A stretch of DNA of 58,806 bases from contig SFIE01000006.1 of the NCBI GenBank assembly GCA_004555405.1, positions 1 to 58,806 of the forward strand, written 5' to 3'. Positions within the stretch are counted from its first letter, which is position 1, and every line of letters starts with the position of its first letter. The notes beneath the pieces are model-generated. The model saw only the letters and a program-made list of their open reading frames with translations, searched no databases and was not told where the DNA came from. Position numbers and translations under genes: made by a program. Below, one piece after another: positions 36,709-46,503 of this stretch. The stretch is from Subdoligranulum sp. (lineage in GTDB: Bacteria; Bacillota; Clostridia; Oscillospirales; Ruminococcaceae).

Positions 36709-38091
36709 TCATTTGGCCAGTTCGCCCGTAAGCACCGTGGCGCGTGCGCCGGTAAGGCTTACTTTGGCGTAGTGGCCGATCATTTCCTCGGCGGCGGCAA
36801 ATTCCACCGTCAGGTTATTGTCCAGGCGGCCCGTGAGCATTCCTTCGGTGCGGGCCGCACCTTCCACCAGCACGCGCACGGTTTGCCCCACCATTGAGGC
36901 CACCTGCTGCATGGCGATCTTATCCTGCAGTGCCAGCAATCGGCCCATGCGCTCGGCCTTTTCTTTGTGGGTGGCAGGGTCCGGCATCAAGGCAGCGCGG
37001 GTGCCGGTGCGCTTGGAGTAGATAAAGGTGAACAGCTGCATATAGCCCACATGCTCCACCAGTTCCAGCGTTTTGGCAAAATCCTCTTCGGTTTCACCGG
37101 GGAAGCCCACAATGATATCGCTGGAGAATGTAATGCCGGGCACCCGCTGCTTGGCATAGTTCATCAGTTCAAGATACTGCTCCACATTGTAGTGGCGGTT
37201 CATCTCATGCAGAATGCGGTCACTGCCGCTCTGCACGGGCAGATGCAGATGCTTGCAGATCTTGGGCTGGGCAGCAATAGTATCGATCAGCTTATGGCTG
37301 GCATCCTTGGGATGGCTGGTCATAAAGCGGATCTGATAATCGCCCGGCACTGCGCACAGCATATTCAGCAGGTCGGCAAAATCCACCGGCACTTCCAGCC
37401 CCTTGCCGTAGCTGTTTACATTCTGGCCCAAAAGCGTGATTTCTTTATAGCCTGCCTGCACCAGCTGGGTAAATTCCTTCAGCACATCCTCGGGCAAGCG
37501 GCTGCGTTCACGCCCGCGCACATAGGGCACGATGCAGTAGGTACAGAAGTTATCACAGCCGTACATAATGGGCAGCCATGCGCGGAAACCGGAATCGCGG
37601 CGAATGGGCACGGCCTCCACCACGGCATTGCGCTCTACCGGGGTTTGCAGCACACGCTTTTTCTGGCCAAGGCGCTGGGCGATCAGCGCGGGCAGAGTAT
37701 CGATCCCGTCCACACCGAACACCAGATCCACATACGGATAGCTGCTGCGCACCTTTTCCACAATGTGCGGCTGCTGCGCCATGCATCCGCACAGGCCGAT
37801 CATCAGGCGGGGATTTTTTTCTTTCAGCCTTTTCAGCGCACCCACATTGCCGAACACGCGCTGCTCGGCGTGCTCACGCACTGCGCAGGTGTTGAACAGG
37901 ATCAGATCGGCATTCTCTGCCGAATCGGTAATGCCAAAGCCGCAGTCCAGCAAAACGCCGCGGATCTTTTCGCCGTCGTTCACATTCTGCTGGCAGCCGT
38001 AGCTGCGCACATAGGCCAGCGGCGGCTCATCGTAGGCAGCTGCAATGGCAGCCGCACTGGCGGCATCATGCGTATAAACAGATTTTTCCAA
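36709..38091 (-). CDS. miaB: tRNA-2-methylthio-N6-dimethylallyladenosine synthase MiaB
   Basis: Radical SAM methylthiotransferase acting on i6A37 of tRNA. Three N-terminal cysteines (Cys33, Cys69, Cys103) form the auxiliary cluster, and the radical SAM motif is GCDNFCTYC. A C-terminal TRAM domain is present. 460 residues. It appears to start at TTG 38091 with GAGGTG upstream. Substrate for it is made by MiaA, encoded four genes downstream. Confidence 0.95.
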   Translation of the reverse strand: MEKSVYTHDAASAAAIAAAYDEPPLAYVRSYGCQQNVNDGEKIRGVLLDCGFGITDSAENADLILFNTCAVREHAEQRVFGNVGALKRLKEKNPRLMIGLCGCMAQQPHIVEKVRSSYPYVDLVFGVDGIDTLPALIAQRLGQKKRVLQTPVERNAVVEAVPIRRDSGFRAWLPIMYGCDNFCTYCIVPYVRGRERSRLPEDVLKEFTQLVQAGYKEITLLGQNVNSYGKGLEVPVDFADLLNMLCAVPGDYQIRFMTSHPKDASHKLIDTIAAQPKICKHLHLPVQSGSDRILHEMNRHYNVEQYLELMNYAKQRVPGITFSSDIIVGFPGETEEDFAKTLELVEHVGYMQLFTFIYSKRTGTRAALMPDPATHKEKAERMGRLLALQDKIAMQQVASMVGQTVRVLVEGAARTEGMLTGRLDNNLTVEFAAAEEMIGHYAKVSLTGARATVLTGELAK

Positions 38092-38189
38092 AGGAACACC
38101 TCAATACTATTTCTATTCCGTACTTTATGCCAAAACACTTTGCTGTTTTTTATGCAAAGCGCCTATTAAAGACAATTATACAATATAAC

Positions 38190-38218
38190 AGTATACCCTT
38201 TTTGCCCCAAAAGCACAA
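38190..38218 (-). promoter_or_regulatory. Candidate promoter of miaB
   Basis: On the minus strand a good -10 TATACT (38190-38195) is 17 nt from a weaker -35 TTGTGC (38213-38218), about 100 nt upstream of miaB. A second -10-like TATAAT lies just downstream of it but has no obvious -35. Confidence 0.5.
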
Positions 38219-38242
38219 GGGCTATTTGCAGTTTTTTCGCTC

Positions 38243-38271
38243 TCGACAATTTGCGCGCCGGGTGCTATTCT
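38243..38271 (+). promoter_or_regulatory. Promoter of the HD-domain gene
   Basis: -35 TCGACA (38243-38248) and -10 TATTCT (38266-38271) are separated by 17 nt, 26 nt before the ATG. It diverges from the miaB promoter. Confidence 0.6.
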
Positions 38272-38297
38272 AATAGCAGTCAGGAGGGTTTGCCGTT

Positions 38298-39074
38298 ATG
38301 ATGACTATCGACCGCACGCACATCTGCCGGGTGTTTGCCGCTTATGCCGCCCGCTATGATGATACCAACCCGAAAATTCGTTTAAAGATTGATCACACCT
38401 ATCGCGTGGCCGCCTTGTGCGATGAAATTTCCCAAAGCCTTGCGCTTTCTTCTGCCGATTGTGATCTTGCATGGGTAATCGGTATGCTGCACGATGTGGG
38501 CCGGTTTGAGCAGGTGCGCCGCTACAACACCTTCAGCGATGCCGATTCAGTGGATCACGCCGCACTGGGTGTGGAGCTGCTGTTTGAAAAAGGGCTGATC
38601 CGCGGTTATCTGCCCGATGCCCACTGGGACAGCCTGATCCGCCGGGCCATTGCCAGCCACAGCCTGTATCGCCTGCCCGCCGGGCTTTCCCAGCGTGAGC
38701 TGCTGTTTTGCAAGCTGATCCGGGATGCGGATAAAATCGATATTTTAAAGGCGAATTGCCTTACCCCCATGGAAGAAATTTACGCCACTACCGCCGAGCA
38801 GCTGCACAAGGCCGCCATCACCCCCGCTGTGCTGAATGCCTTTTACGAGCAGCACACCGTGCTGCGCTCTTTGCGCAAAACCCCCATCGATCATCTGATC
38901 TCGCTTTTGAGCCTGGTTTATGAGCTGGAGTTTCCCATCAGCCTGCAGATCGTACACCGGCAGGGCTATCTGGATCAGCTTTTAAGCTTTTCCTCGTCCA
39001 ACCCGGAAACCGCCGCCCAGCTGGCCGGGGCCCGGCAGCACATGGCGGAATATATGCAAAAGCATCTGCCATAA
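38298..39074 (+). CDS. HD-domain phosphohydrolase
   Basis: A 258-residue metal-dependent HD hydrolase. The metal ligands can be seen as the early His in IDHTYRVAALC, the HD pair in MLHDVGRFEQ, and the later histidine in IASHSLYRL followed by Asp in IRDADKIDIL. The substrate is unknown; nucleotide phosphates or cyclic nucleotides are possible. It is transcribed alone from its own promoter with a strong terminator after it. A good GGAGGG ribosome site precedes the ATG. Confidence 0.85.
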   Translation: MMTIDRTHICRVFAAYAARYDDTNPKIRLKIDHTYRVAALCDEISQSLALSSADCDLAWVIGMLHDVGRFEQVRRYNTFSDADSVDHAALGVELLFEKGLIRGYLPDAHWDSLIRRAIASHSLYRLPAGLSQRELLFCKLIRDADKIDILKANCLTPMEEIYATTAEQLHKAAITPAVLNAFYEQHTVLRSLRKTPIDHLISLLSLVYELEFPISLQIVHRQGYLDQLLSFSSSNPETAAQLAGARQHMAEYMQKHLP

Positions 39075-39094
39075 CCCACAAAAAGCCGATATAG

Positions 39095-39145
39095 AACCGC
39101 AGGGCGTTCCCTCGATTTTTGCGAGAGAACGCCCTGCGGCTTTTA
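39095..39145. terminator. Strong bidirectional terminator
   Basis: A 13-bp stem CCGCAGGGCGTTC/GAACGCCCTGCGG (39097-39109 with 39127-39139), plus an inner CTCG/CGAG stem, is followed by TTTTA on the plus strand. It ends the HD-domain gene and lies beyond the stop of the convergent uvrA. Confidence 0.85.
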
Positions 39146-39157
39146 TAAGCACTGATT

Positions 39158-41983
39158 TTATTTTTTGAGCATGGGGGCCAGATATTTGCCCGTGTAGCTG
39201 GCAGGGTTTGCCGCCACCTGCTCGGGCGTGCCCTCGGCCACAACGGTGCCGCCTGCCGCGCCGCCCTCGGGGCCAAGATCAATGATATGATCGGCCCGCT
39301 TGATCACATCCAGATTGTGCTCGATCACGATCACCGTATTGCCTGCATCCACCAGCGTATCCAGCACCTCCACCAAACGGTGTACATCGGCCATGTGCAG
39401 GCCGGTGGTGGGCTCGTCCAGAATATACACGGTTTTTCCGGTGCCGCGCTTGGCCAGCTCCAAACTCAGCTTTACGCGCTGTGCCTCACCGCCCGAAAGC
39501 GTGGTGGCGCTTTGTCCCAGCCGAATATAGCCAAGGCCCACATCCTGCAGGGTTTTCAGCTTGCGGTAAATTTTAGGCTGGTTGGCAAAAAAGGCGCAGG
39601 CTTCCTCCACCGTCATTTCCAGCACATCCGAGATATTTTTATCCTTGTATTTCACTTCCAGCGTTTCGCGGTTATAGCGCTTGCCCTTGCACACCTCGCA
39701 CGGCACATAAATATCCGGCAAAAAGTGCATTTCGATTTGCAGAATGCCGTCGCCCTCGCAGGCTTCGCACCGGCCGCCCTTAACATTAAAGCTGAATCTC
39801 CCGCTGGAATAGCCGCGCATTTTGGCATCCTGGGTTTGGGCAAACACATTGCGGATATCCGTGAACACACCGGTATAGGTGGCGGGGTTGCTGCGCGGTG
39901 TGCGGCCAATGGGCGATTGGTCAATGCCGATCACCTTGTCCACATTTTCCAGCCCTAAAATGGTTTTATGCCTGCCCGGGCGCTCATGCGAATGGTTCAG
40001 TTCCACCGAAAGGCGCTTATACAGAATCTCGTTCACCAGGCTGGACTTGCCGCCGCCGGAAACGCCGGTAACGCAGATGAATTTTCCCAGCGGAAAATCC
40101 ACATCAATGTTTTTCAGGTTATTTTCTGCCGCGCCCACCACGCGCAGCACCTGGCCGCTGCCGGGGCGGCGGGTTGCAGGCACTTCGATTTTTTTGCGCC
40201 CCGAAAGATAATCGCCCGTGATGCTGCGCGGCGCGGCACAGATATCCTCCACGCTGCCTGCGGCGATCACCTCGCCGCCGTGTACTCCCGCACCGGGGCC
40301 GATATCCACCAGAAAATCCGCTTGGCGCATGGTGTCCTCGTCATGCTCCACCACGATCAGCGTGTTGCCCAGGTCACGCAGCTTTTTCAGCGTTGCGATC
40401 AGCTTGTCGTTGTCGCGCTGGTGCAAACCGATGCTGGGCTCGTCCAGCACATACAGCACGCCGGTCAACGCGCTGCCGATCTGTGTGGCCAAGCGAATGC
40501 GCTGGCTTTCGCCGCCCGAAAGCGTGCTGGCCCCGCGGGAAAGAGTCAGGTAATCCAACCCCACATTTTTCAAAAATCCCAAGCGGTTTTTGATCTCCTT
40601 CAAAATACCGTCGCCAATGCGGTGTTCCTGCTCGGTAAGCTGCATTTCCTTGATAAAGTCCAGTTCCTCGCGGATGCTCTTTTCGCAAAAATCGCCGATA
40701 TTCACCCCGCCCACAGTCACCGCCAGGCTGGTGGGCTTCAGGCGTCGGCCATGGCAGTCGGGGCAGGTGCGGGCGCTCATCACCCGGGAAATTTCCTCCT
40801 TCATCCACTGGCTGCTGCTTTCGCGGAAGCGGCGCTCCAGGTTGGGGATAATGCCCTCAAACGGGGCTTTGTAATTGCCCGAGCCAAAAGCGTTTTCGCG
40901 GTGCAGCTCCAGCGTTTCTCCGTTTGTGCCGTACAAAACAGCGTTTTGCCCGGCCTGCGGGATCTGTTCAAAGGGAGTGTCCAGCGTAAAGCCGTATTTA
41001 TCTGCCAATGCCTGATAATACATTTCGCTCATGCTGCCCTCGGCGTAATACCAGCCGCTGGCCTTGATGGCGCTTTCCCGGATCGAGCGGGTTTTATCCG
41101 GCACGATCAGCTCGGGGTCCACCTTCATAAAAGTGCCAAGGCCCGTGCAGGTGGGGCAGGCGCCGAACGGGTTGTTGAAGCTGAACATACGCGGCGTAAG
41201 CTCTTCCACGGCAATGTCATGCTCCGGGCAGGCATAGCTTTGGCTGAACTCCATGGCTTCGCCGCCGATCACATCCACGGTGACCAGCGCCCCCGTGAGC
41301 TGCAAGGCGGTTTCCAGCGAATCGCTCAGGCGGCCGCGGATTCCCTCGCGCATGACAAGGCGGTCCACCACGATCTCCACCGTGTGCTTTTTGTTTTTCT
41401 CCAAAGCAATCTCTTCGTCAAGATCGTACAGGTTTCCGTCAATGCGCACACGGGCATAACCGGCGCGGCGGGCGGCATCCAGCTCCTTTTGCTGTGTGCC
41501 CTTGCGGCCGCGCACCACCGGGGCAAGAACCTGAAATTTTGTTCCCTCGGGCAGCTTTAAAACGGCATCCACCATTTCGTCCACCGTTTGCTGGCGGATC
41601 ACTCTGCCGCACACCGGGCAATGCGGTGTGCCCACCCGGGCATACAGTAAGCGCAGGTAGTCGTGGATTTCGGTCACGGTGCCCACGGTGGAGCGCGGGT
41701 TGTGGCTGGTGGTTTTCTGGTCAATGGAGATTGCAGGGCTCAGGCCGGTGATCTCGTCCACATCCGGCTTTTCCATCTGCCCCAAAAACATACGGGCATA
41801 GCTGGAAAGGCTTTCCATATAGCGGCGCTGGCCGTCGGCATAAATAGTATCAAACGCCAAGCTGGATTTTCCGCTGCCCGAAAGGCCGGTCATCACGATC
41901 AGCTTATCGCGCGGCAGCGTGAGATCGATATTTTTAAGGTTGTTGGCTCTGGCTCCCTTGATTACGATTTTATCATTGCTCAT
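39158..41983 (-). CDS. uvrA: UvrABC excinuclease subunit A
   Basis: DNA damage sensor of nucleotide excision repair. A 941-residue tandem ABC-type ATPase: Walker A GLSGSGKSSLAF near the start and GVSGGGKSSLV in the second half, signature SGGE in both halves, and zinc cysteines in CPTCTG, CPDCHG and CEACEG/CEVCKG. It follows uvrB by 6 nt. Confidence 0.97.
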   Translation of the reverse strand: MSNDKIVIKGARANNLKNIDLTLPRDKLIVMTGLSGSGKSSLAFDTIYADGQRRYMESLSSYARMFLGQMEKPDVDEITGLSPAISIDQKTTSHNPRSTVGTVTEIHDYLRLLYARVGTPHCPVCGRVIRQQTVDEMVDAVLKLPEGTKFQVLAPVVRGRKGTQQKELDAARRAGYARVRIDGNLYDLDEEIALEKNKKHTVEIVVDRLVMREGIRGRLSDSLETALQLTGALVTVDVIGGEAMEFSQSYACPEHDIAVEELTPRMFSFNNPFGACPTCTGLGTFMKVDPELIVPDKTRSIRESAIKASGWYYAEGSMSEMYYQALADKYGFTLDTPFEQIPQAGQNAVLYGTNGETLELHRENAFGSGNYKAPFEGIIPNLERRFRESSSQWMKEEISRVMSARTCPDCHGRRLKPTSLAVTVGGVNIGDFCEKSIREELDFIKEMQLTEQEHRIGDGILKEIKNRLGFLKNVGLDYLTLSRGASTLSGGESQRIRLATQIGSALTGVLYVLDEPSIGLHQRDNDKLIATLKKLRDLGNTLIVVEHDEDTMRQADFLVDIGPGAGVHGGEVIAAGSVEDICAAPRSITGDYLSGRKKIEVPATRRPGSGQVLRVVGAAENNLKNIDVDFPLGKFICVTGVSGGGKSSLVNEILYKRLSVELNHSHERPGRHKTILGLENVDKVIGIDQSPIGRTPRSNPATYTGVFTDIRNVFAQTQDAKMRGYSSGRFSFNVKGGRCEACEGDGILQIEMHFLPDIYVPCEVCKGKRYNRETLEVKYKDKNISDVLEMTVEEACAFFANQPKIYRKLKTLQDVGLGYIRLGQSATTLSGGEAQRVKLSLELAKRGTGKTVYILDEPTTGLHMADVHRLVEVLDTLVDAGNTVIVIEHNLDVIKRADHIIDLGPEGGAAGGTVVAEGTPEQVAANPASYTGKYLAPMLKK

Positions 41984-41989
41984 GTTTGT

Positions 41990-44035
41990 TTATCCCTTTT
42001 TCCACTTTGCTTTGCGGGTGCGTTTTTGCTGTTTCAGATCCGCATTTTCCATGGGATCTTCGCCCTTGCGCAGGCGCTCGATCTGGTCACGCAGGAAGGC
42101 GGCATGCTCGAATTCCAAAATTTTGGCGGCTTCGCGCATTTCCCGTTCCAGCCGCTCGATCAGTTGTTTGCGCTCGGCCGTGCCCATGCGGCGCTTGCCT
42201 GCGCCCAGCTTTTCGTTTTCGGCTTTGTCGCTGATTTCCAGCCCGCCGCGAATTTCTTTTTGAATGGTTTTGGGCGTAATGCCGTGCGCCCTATTGTATT
42301 CGTTTTGGATCGCCCGGCGGCGCTCGGTTTCACGGATCGCGCGCTCCATGCTGGGGGTCACTTCGTCGGCATACATGATCACCATACCCTCGGCATTGCG
42401 GGCTGCACGGCCAATGGTTTGGATCAGGCTGGTTTCGCTGCGCAGAAATCCCTCTTTATCGGCATCCAGGATCGCCACCAGCGAAACCTCGGGCAGATCC
42501 AGCCCTTCGCGCAGCAGGTTGATGCCCACGATCACGCCGATATCCCCCGCGCGCAGATCCTTGATCAGCTCCATGCGCTCAAAGGTGTCCACCTCGTGGT
42601 GCATATACTTGGCCTTCACGCCGTGGTCGTTCAAATAGTCGGTCAGATCCTCGGCCATTTTCACGGTCAGCGTGGTCACCAGTGCGCGTTCGCCGCGCTG
42701 CAGGCGCTGGTTGATCTCGCCCAAAAGGTCTTCGATCTGCCCTTCCACAGGCTTTACCACGATCACCGGGTCCAAAAGGCCGGTGGGGCGGATCACCTGT
42801 TCCGCCGTCTGTGTGCTGTGCTCCTGCTCATATTTTCCGGGTGTGGCCGAAACAAAGATCACCTGATGGATCTTTTCCTCCACCTCCTCAAATTTGAGGG
42901 GGCGGTTGTCAAAGGCCGAGGGCAGGCGGAATCCAAATTCCACCAGCGTTTTTTTGCGGCCGTAGTCGCCGCCGTACATGGCGTGCAGCTGGGGCAGCAT
43001 CACATGGCTTTCATCCACCATCAAAAGAAAATCTTCCGGAAAATAATCCAGCAGCGTGGTGGGGGTAGAGCCGGGCTTTCGGCCCGAAAGCACTGCCGAA
43101 TAGTTTTCAATGCCCTTGCACATTCCCACTTCCTGCAGCATTTCCATATCATATTGTGTGCGCTGGGCAATGCGCTGGGCTTCGATCAATTTGCCCTGCT
43201 GGGTGAACTGCTTCACCTGCTCGTCCATTTCCTGCGAAATTTTCTGCAGACCGGCACGCATTTTTTCAGGCCCCACGATGTAATGGCTCGCCGGGAATAT
43301 TGCCACATGGCGCACCACATTTTTGCGGGCTCCGGTCAGCGGGTCCATTTCGCTGATGCGCTCGATCTCATCGCCGAAAAATTCCACGCGGATGGCCACA
43401 TCGCTCATATAGGCAAGGTTGATATCCACCACATCGCCCTTTACGCGAAATTTGTTGCGCACAAAATTCACATCGTTTCGCTCGTACTGCAGCTTTACAA
43501 GGCGCTTGCAAAGCTCGTCACGGCTCATTTCCATGCCGGGGCGCAGGCTGATGACCATGCTGCGGTAATCAATGGGGTCGCCCAGACTGTAAATGCAGCT
43601 CACGCTCGCCACAATGATCACATTGCGCCTTTCGGAAAGCGCTGCCGTGGCCGAATGGCGCAAACGGTCGATCTCATCGTTGATGGCGGAGTCCTTTTCA
43701 ATGTAGGTGTCTGTGGAAGGAATATAGGCTTCCGGCTGATAATAGTCGTAATAGGACACAAAATATTCCACGGCATCCTCGGGGAAAAACGCGCGCATCT
43801 CGGTGCACAGCTGGGCTGCCAGCGTTTTGTTCGGCTCCAAGATCAAAGTGGGACGGTTGCACCGTGCGATCACATTGGCCATGGTAAAGGTTTTGCCGCT
43901 GCCCGTTACGCCCAGCAGCGTTTGGGCTTTTTCGCCTGCCAGCACCCCCTGTGCCAGCTTTTCAATGGCCTGCGGCTGGTCACCCATGGGTGCAAAAGGG
44001 GCCTGCAAATGAAAAATACTTTCGGTTTGTTCCAT
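41990..44035 (-). CDS. uvrB: UvrABC excinuclease subunit B
   Basis: A 681-residue helicase-like subunit that verifies damage. Walker A GVTGSGKT, the DNA-wedge hairpin around YYDYYQPEAY, DESH box, and a C-terminal UVR domain (AAKILEFEHAAFLRDQIERL). I chose ATG 44035 with AGGTGA upstream; the frame extends back 49 codons without family similarity. It is second in radC-uvrB-uvrA. Confidence 0.97.
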   Translation of the reverse strand: MEQTESIFHLQAPFAPMGDQPQAIEKLAQGVLAGEKAQTLLGVTGSGKTFTMANVIARCNRPTLILEPNKTLAAQLCTEMRAFFPEDAVEYFVSYYDYYQPEAYIPSTDTYIEKDSAINDEIDRLRHSATAALSERRNVIIVASVSCIYSLGDPIDYRSMVISLRPGMEMSRDELCKRLVKLQYERNDVNFVRNKFRVKGDVVDINLAYMSDVAIRVEFFGDEIERISEMDPLTGARKNVVRHVAIFPASHYIVGPEKMRAGLQKISQEMDEQVKQFTQQGKLIEAQRIAQRTQYDMEMLQEVGMCKGIENYSAVLSGRKPGSTPTTLLDYFPEDFLLMVDESHVMLPQLHAMYGGDYGRKKTLVEFGFRLPSAFDNRPLKFEEVEEKIHQVIFVSATPGKYEQEHSTQTAEQVIRPTGLLDPVIVVKPVEGQIEDLLGEINQRLQRGERALVTTLTVKMAEDLTDYLNDHGVKAKYMHHEVDTFERMELIKDLRAGDIGVIVGINLLREGLDLPEVSLVAILDADKEGFLRSETSLIQTIGRAARNAEGMVIMYADEVTPSMERAIRETERRRAIQNEYNRAHGITPKTIQKEIRGGLEISDKAENEKLGAGKRRMGTAERKQLIERLEREMREAAKILEFEHAAFLRDQIERLRKGEDPMENADLKQQKRTRKAKWKKG

Positions 44036-44096
44036 GCTGTTCACCTGTTTTTCCTGTCTGCCTGAAAATGCCGGGCCTTTATGGTTTTGTGGCGGC

Positions 44097-44813
44097 TTAC
44101 ATATCCACTTCGCCTCGCAGCGGGTCATAATACGGCATTTTGCCGCACTCACGCAGCGAAAGCGCCGTGCCGCCGGCCACAATGATATGGTCTATCAGGC
44201 AGATGCCCAGCAGCCCCAGGATTTTGGCGGCTTGGCGCGTTGTGTGTATATCCTCATGCGAAGGCGTCGGCAAACCGCGCGGGTGATTGTGGCTCAGGAT
44301 CACCTGTGTGCAGCCGCTTGCCACAGCCCGCCGGGCTGCCGCCGTAAGGTCGATCTGGATCGAACCGGGCTGCCCTTCGGCCAAAAGCACCGTTTGCATC
44401 GGGCAGTACTGGTCGTCCATCAGCACCATATACAAGCGCTCGTTCATCAGGCCCTCAAACAGCGGTGTCAGATATTGCATGGCATCTTCGCATCTTTGCA
44501 ATGTCTGCGGCACCTTGCGGCGGCTCATGGCATAAAAGGCTGTGGCCAGCTTGATGCCGTGCAGAAATTGCGCTGTGCGCAGTCCCACCCCCTGCACGGT
44601 TTGCAAATCGTCTTCGCTGGCATCCAAAACGGCGCTGAAGCTGCCGAAGCGGTCGATCAGGCGGTGCGCCAAGGGGTTGGTGTCGCACCGGGGGATCACA
44701 TAAAACAGCAGATATTCCAGCGCCTCATGGTCCGCCATGCCCTCGAAGCCGATTTTCTCCACGCGTTCACGCACACGGGCGCGGCGATTTTCATGGGGGT
44801 TCTTTTCTGCCAT
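44097..44813 (-). CDS. radC: RadC-family JAMM-domain protein
   Basis: A 238-residue protein with an N-terminal helix-hairpin-helix-like region and a JAB1/MPN metalloprotease-like domain. The zinc motif is HNHPRGLPTPSHED. Despite the name, a DNA-repair role is not proven for the family. It leads a radC-uvrB-uvrA operon, and starts at ATG 44813 with GGAGG about 10 nt upstream. A longer frame begins in the promoter region and is unlikely. Confidence 0.9.
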   Translation of the reverse strand: MAEKNPHENRRARVRERVEKIGFEGMADHEALEYLLFYVIPRCDTNPLAHRLIDRFGSFSAVLDASEDDLQTVQGVGLRTAQFLHGIKLATAFYAMSRRKVPQTLQRCEDAMQYLTPLFEGLMNERLYMVLMDDQYCPMQTVLLAEGQPGSIQIDLTAAARRAVASGCTQVILSHNHPRGLPTPSHEDIHTTRQAAKILGLLGICLIDHIIVAGGTALSLRECGKMPYYDPLRGEVDM

Positions 44814-44960
44814 ATACCATTTTCCTCCACCATACAGAGTATATCCAAAGCGGCAGCGCACGATTCGGAAAGCCGCACCGCGCACTTTTCCCTATCCGTG
44901 CGCGATGCAAAAAAGTGTGCGGCCCTGCCTGCTATAAAAGGGTGCATTTCGTGCCGTTTT

Positions 44961-44989
44961 ATTATATAATAAGAAACGGATTATTTCAA
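44961..44989 (-). promoter_or_regulatory. Promoter of radC-uvrB-uvrA
   Basis: On the minus strand, -35 TTGAAA (44984-44989) and -10 TATAAT (44961-44966) are 17 nt apart. A plus-strand TATAAT overlaps at 44965-44970 and may serve the divergent pseudouridine synthase gene. No clear LexA/SOS box was spotted. Confidence 0.75.
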
Positions 44990-45012
44990 ACCAGACCGAA
45001 AGGGGTTCCCAC

Positions 45013-45984
45013 ATGAAAAGCTATACTGCCGGTGCCAACGAGGACGGCGTTCGCCTTTCGCGCTTTGTGCAAAGCGTGACCGCCAATTTCCCGAACAGCC
45101 TTTTGTATAAAAGCTTCCGCAACAAACGCATCAAAGTCAACGGCAAGCGCGCCGAGGCCGACTATCGCCTGCAAAAAGGCGATCTGATCGAATTGTACAT
45201 CAACGACGAATTTTTCCCGGAAAAGCCTGCCGTTCCGGTGCGCAAAGCCCCCAAGAGCCCCCGCCTGCGGGTGATCTATGAAGATGCCGATATCGCGGTG
45301 CTGTATAAGCCCACGCACCTGCTGTGCCATTCTGACCGCACGGGCGATGCCAATCTGGTGGATCAGTTTACCGCCTATCTCACCGAAAAAAGCGAGTATG
45401 ACCCCACCGCCGAAAAGCGCTTTACCCCCGCCATCTGCAACCGGCTGGACCGCGGCACCGAAGGGCTTGTGATCGCCGCCAAAAGCTATGCCGCGCTGCG
45501 CGATATGAACGAGATCATTCGCAAGGATCTTTTGAAAAAAGAATACTACACCATCACGGTGGGCGTGCCCCCCCGCGGGCGGCATACCGCCTGGTGGGAA
45601 CACCACGAGGGCAAAAACAAGGTGAGCATTCATGCCCACGAAAACCCCAACCGCAAGCAGATCATCACCGAGGTGGATGTGCTGAAAAACGCCGGGCCCT
45701 TTGCCCTGTGCAAGATCGGCCTCATCACAGGCCGCACCCATCAGATCCGCGCACATCTGGCCTATCTGGGCGCCCCCGTGATCGGTGATATCAAATACGG
45801 CAACCGCAAAATGAACGAGCGCTGCGGCCAGAAAACACAGGCCCTGTGCGCCTATCGGCTCAGCTTTTTGCAGATTCCGCCCGAAAACACGCTCTCGCGC
45901 CTTTCGGGGCTGGTGGTCAAGCTGCCTGAGCCCGCCATTCTGCAGCTGTACGAAAGCCTTACTTCGCCCAATGCCAAGGGCTGA
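45013..45984 (+). CDS. RluC/RluD-family pseudouridine synthase
   Basis: A 323-residue enzyme: an S4 RNA-binding domain (RLSRFVQSVTANFPNSLLYK) and the catalytic domain with the active-site Asp in NRLDRGTEGLVIAAK, plus GRTHQIRAHLA. The RNA target is not deducible, but the N-terminus and length favour a RluC-like large-subunit rRNA enzyme. Its TGA stop directly abuts the TGA of the convergent hypothetical gene. Confidence 0.9.
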   Translation: MKSYTAGANEDGVRLSRFVQSVTANFPNSLLYKSFRNKRIKVNGKRAEADYRLQKGDLIELYINDEFFPEKPAVPVRKAPKSPRLRVIYEDADIAVLYKPTHLLCHSDRTGDANLVDQFTAYLTEKSEYDPTAEKRFTPAICNRLDRGTEGLVIAAKSYAALRDMNEIIRKDLLKKEYYTITVGVPPRGRHTAWWEHHEGKNKVSIHAHENPNRKQIITEVDVLKNAGPFALCKIGLITGRTHQIRAHLAYLGAPVIGDIKYGNRKMNERCGQKTQALCAYRLSFLQIPPENTLSRLSGLVVKLPEPAILQLYESLTSPNAKG

Positions 45985-46347
45985 TCAGTCCTCGCCTTCC
46001 TGCTGGCCGGGGTTGGGAATATCCGGTTCACAGTCCAGAATATTGGGGATCACACTCCATTTTTGTTCCTCGGCGCTGTACTGCGCGGCGATCCAATCTG
46101 CTGCCTGCTGCACGCCTTCATCGCTGCCGGGAAAACGCTGCGAAATGCGTTTTTCCGGCGCGGTGTATTCCAGGCCCCAGGGCTCGGGCCAAAGAGTCAC
46201 CTGTAAGAAGGTCAGCTTGTTTTTGCCGGTTTCATCGCTTGGGTCCGGCTCTTTTACAGGTTCAATAAAATAGCGCATTCCCACATGGCTGCCGCTGTAG
46301 TTGTTGCCGTTTTTAAAATAGTGAAAATTGGGATATCCTGTCAGCAT
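45985..46347 (-). CDS. Conserved hypothetical protein
   Basis: A 120-residue soluble acidic protein that I do not recognise. Sequence features are aromatic patches (YPNFHYFKNGNNYSGSHVGM, TLWPEPWGLEYTAPEKR) and a proline- and acid-rich tail. It has no signal peptide, membrane segment or metal motif. I chose ATG 46347 because GGAGAAAT precedes it; a TTG eight codons upstream is also in frame. Its stop abuts the stop of the pseudouridine synthase gene. Alone on its strand between two plus-strand genes. Confidence 0.65.
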   Translation of the reverse strand: MLTGYPNFHYFKNGNNYSGSHVGMRYFIEPVKEPDPSDETGKNKLTFLQVTLWPEPWGLEYTAPEKRISQRFPGSDEGVQQAADWIAAQYSAEEQKWSVIPNILDCEPDIPNPGQQEGED

Positions 46348-46380
46348 AGTATATTTCTCCGTTTCAGGCAATGATTTTTA

Positions 46381-46409
46381 TTGACAGACACCGTAAAATC
46401 GGTTACAAT
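46381..46409 (+). promoter_or_regulatory. Promoter of tRNA-Gly(CCC)
   Basis: -35 TTGACA (46381-46386), 17-nt spacer, -10 TACAAT (46404-46409), then 12 nt to the first base of the tRNA. Near-consensus, as expected for a stable RNA gene. Confidence 0.85.
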
Positions 46410-46421
46410 AATATTCGTTAC

Positions 46422-46497
46422 GCGGGATTAGCTCATCTGGTAGAGCGTCTGCTTCCCAAGCAGAAGGTGGCGGGTTCGAGCCCCGTATCCCGCTCCA
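46422..46497 (+). tRNA. tRNA-Gly (CCC)
   Basis: Acceptor GCGGGAT/ATCCCGC, anticodon loop TTCCCAA (anticodon CCC), T-arm GTTCGAGCC, discriminator U, encoded CCA. Single-gene transcript between its own promoter and terminator. Confidence 0.95.
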
Positions 46498-46503
46498 CAG
46501 CTT

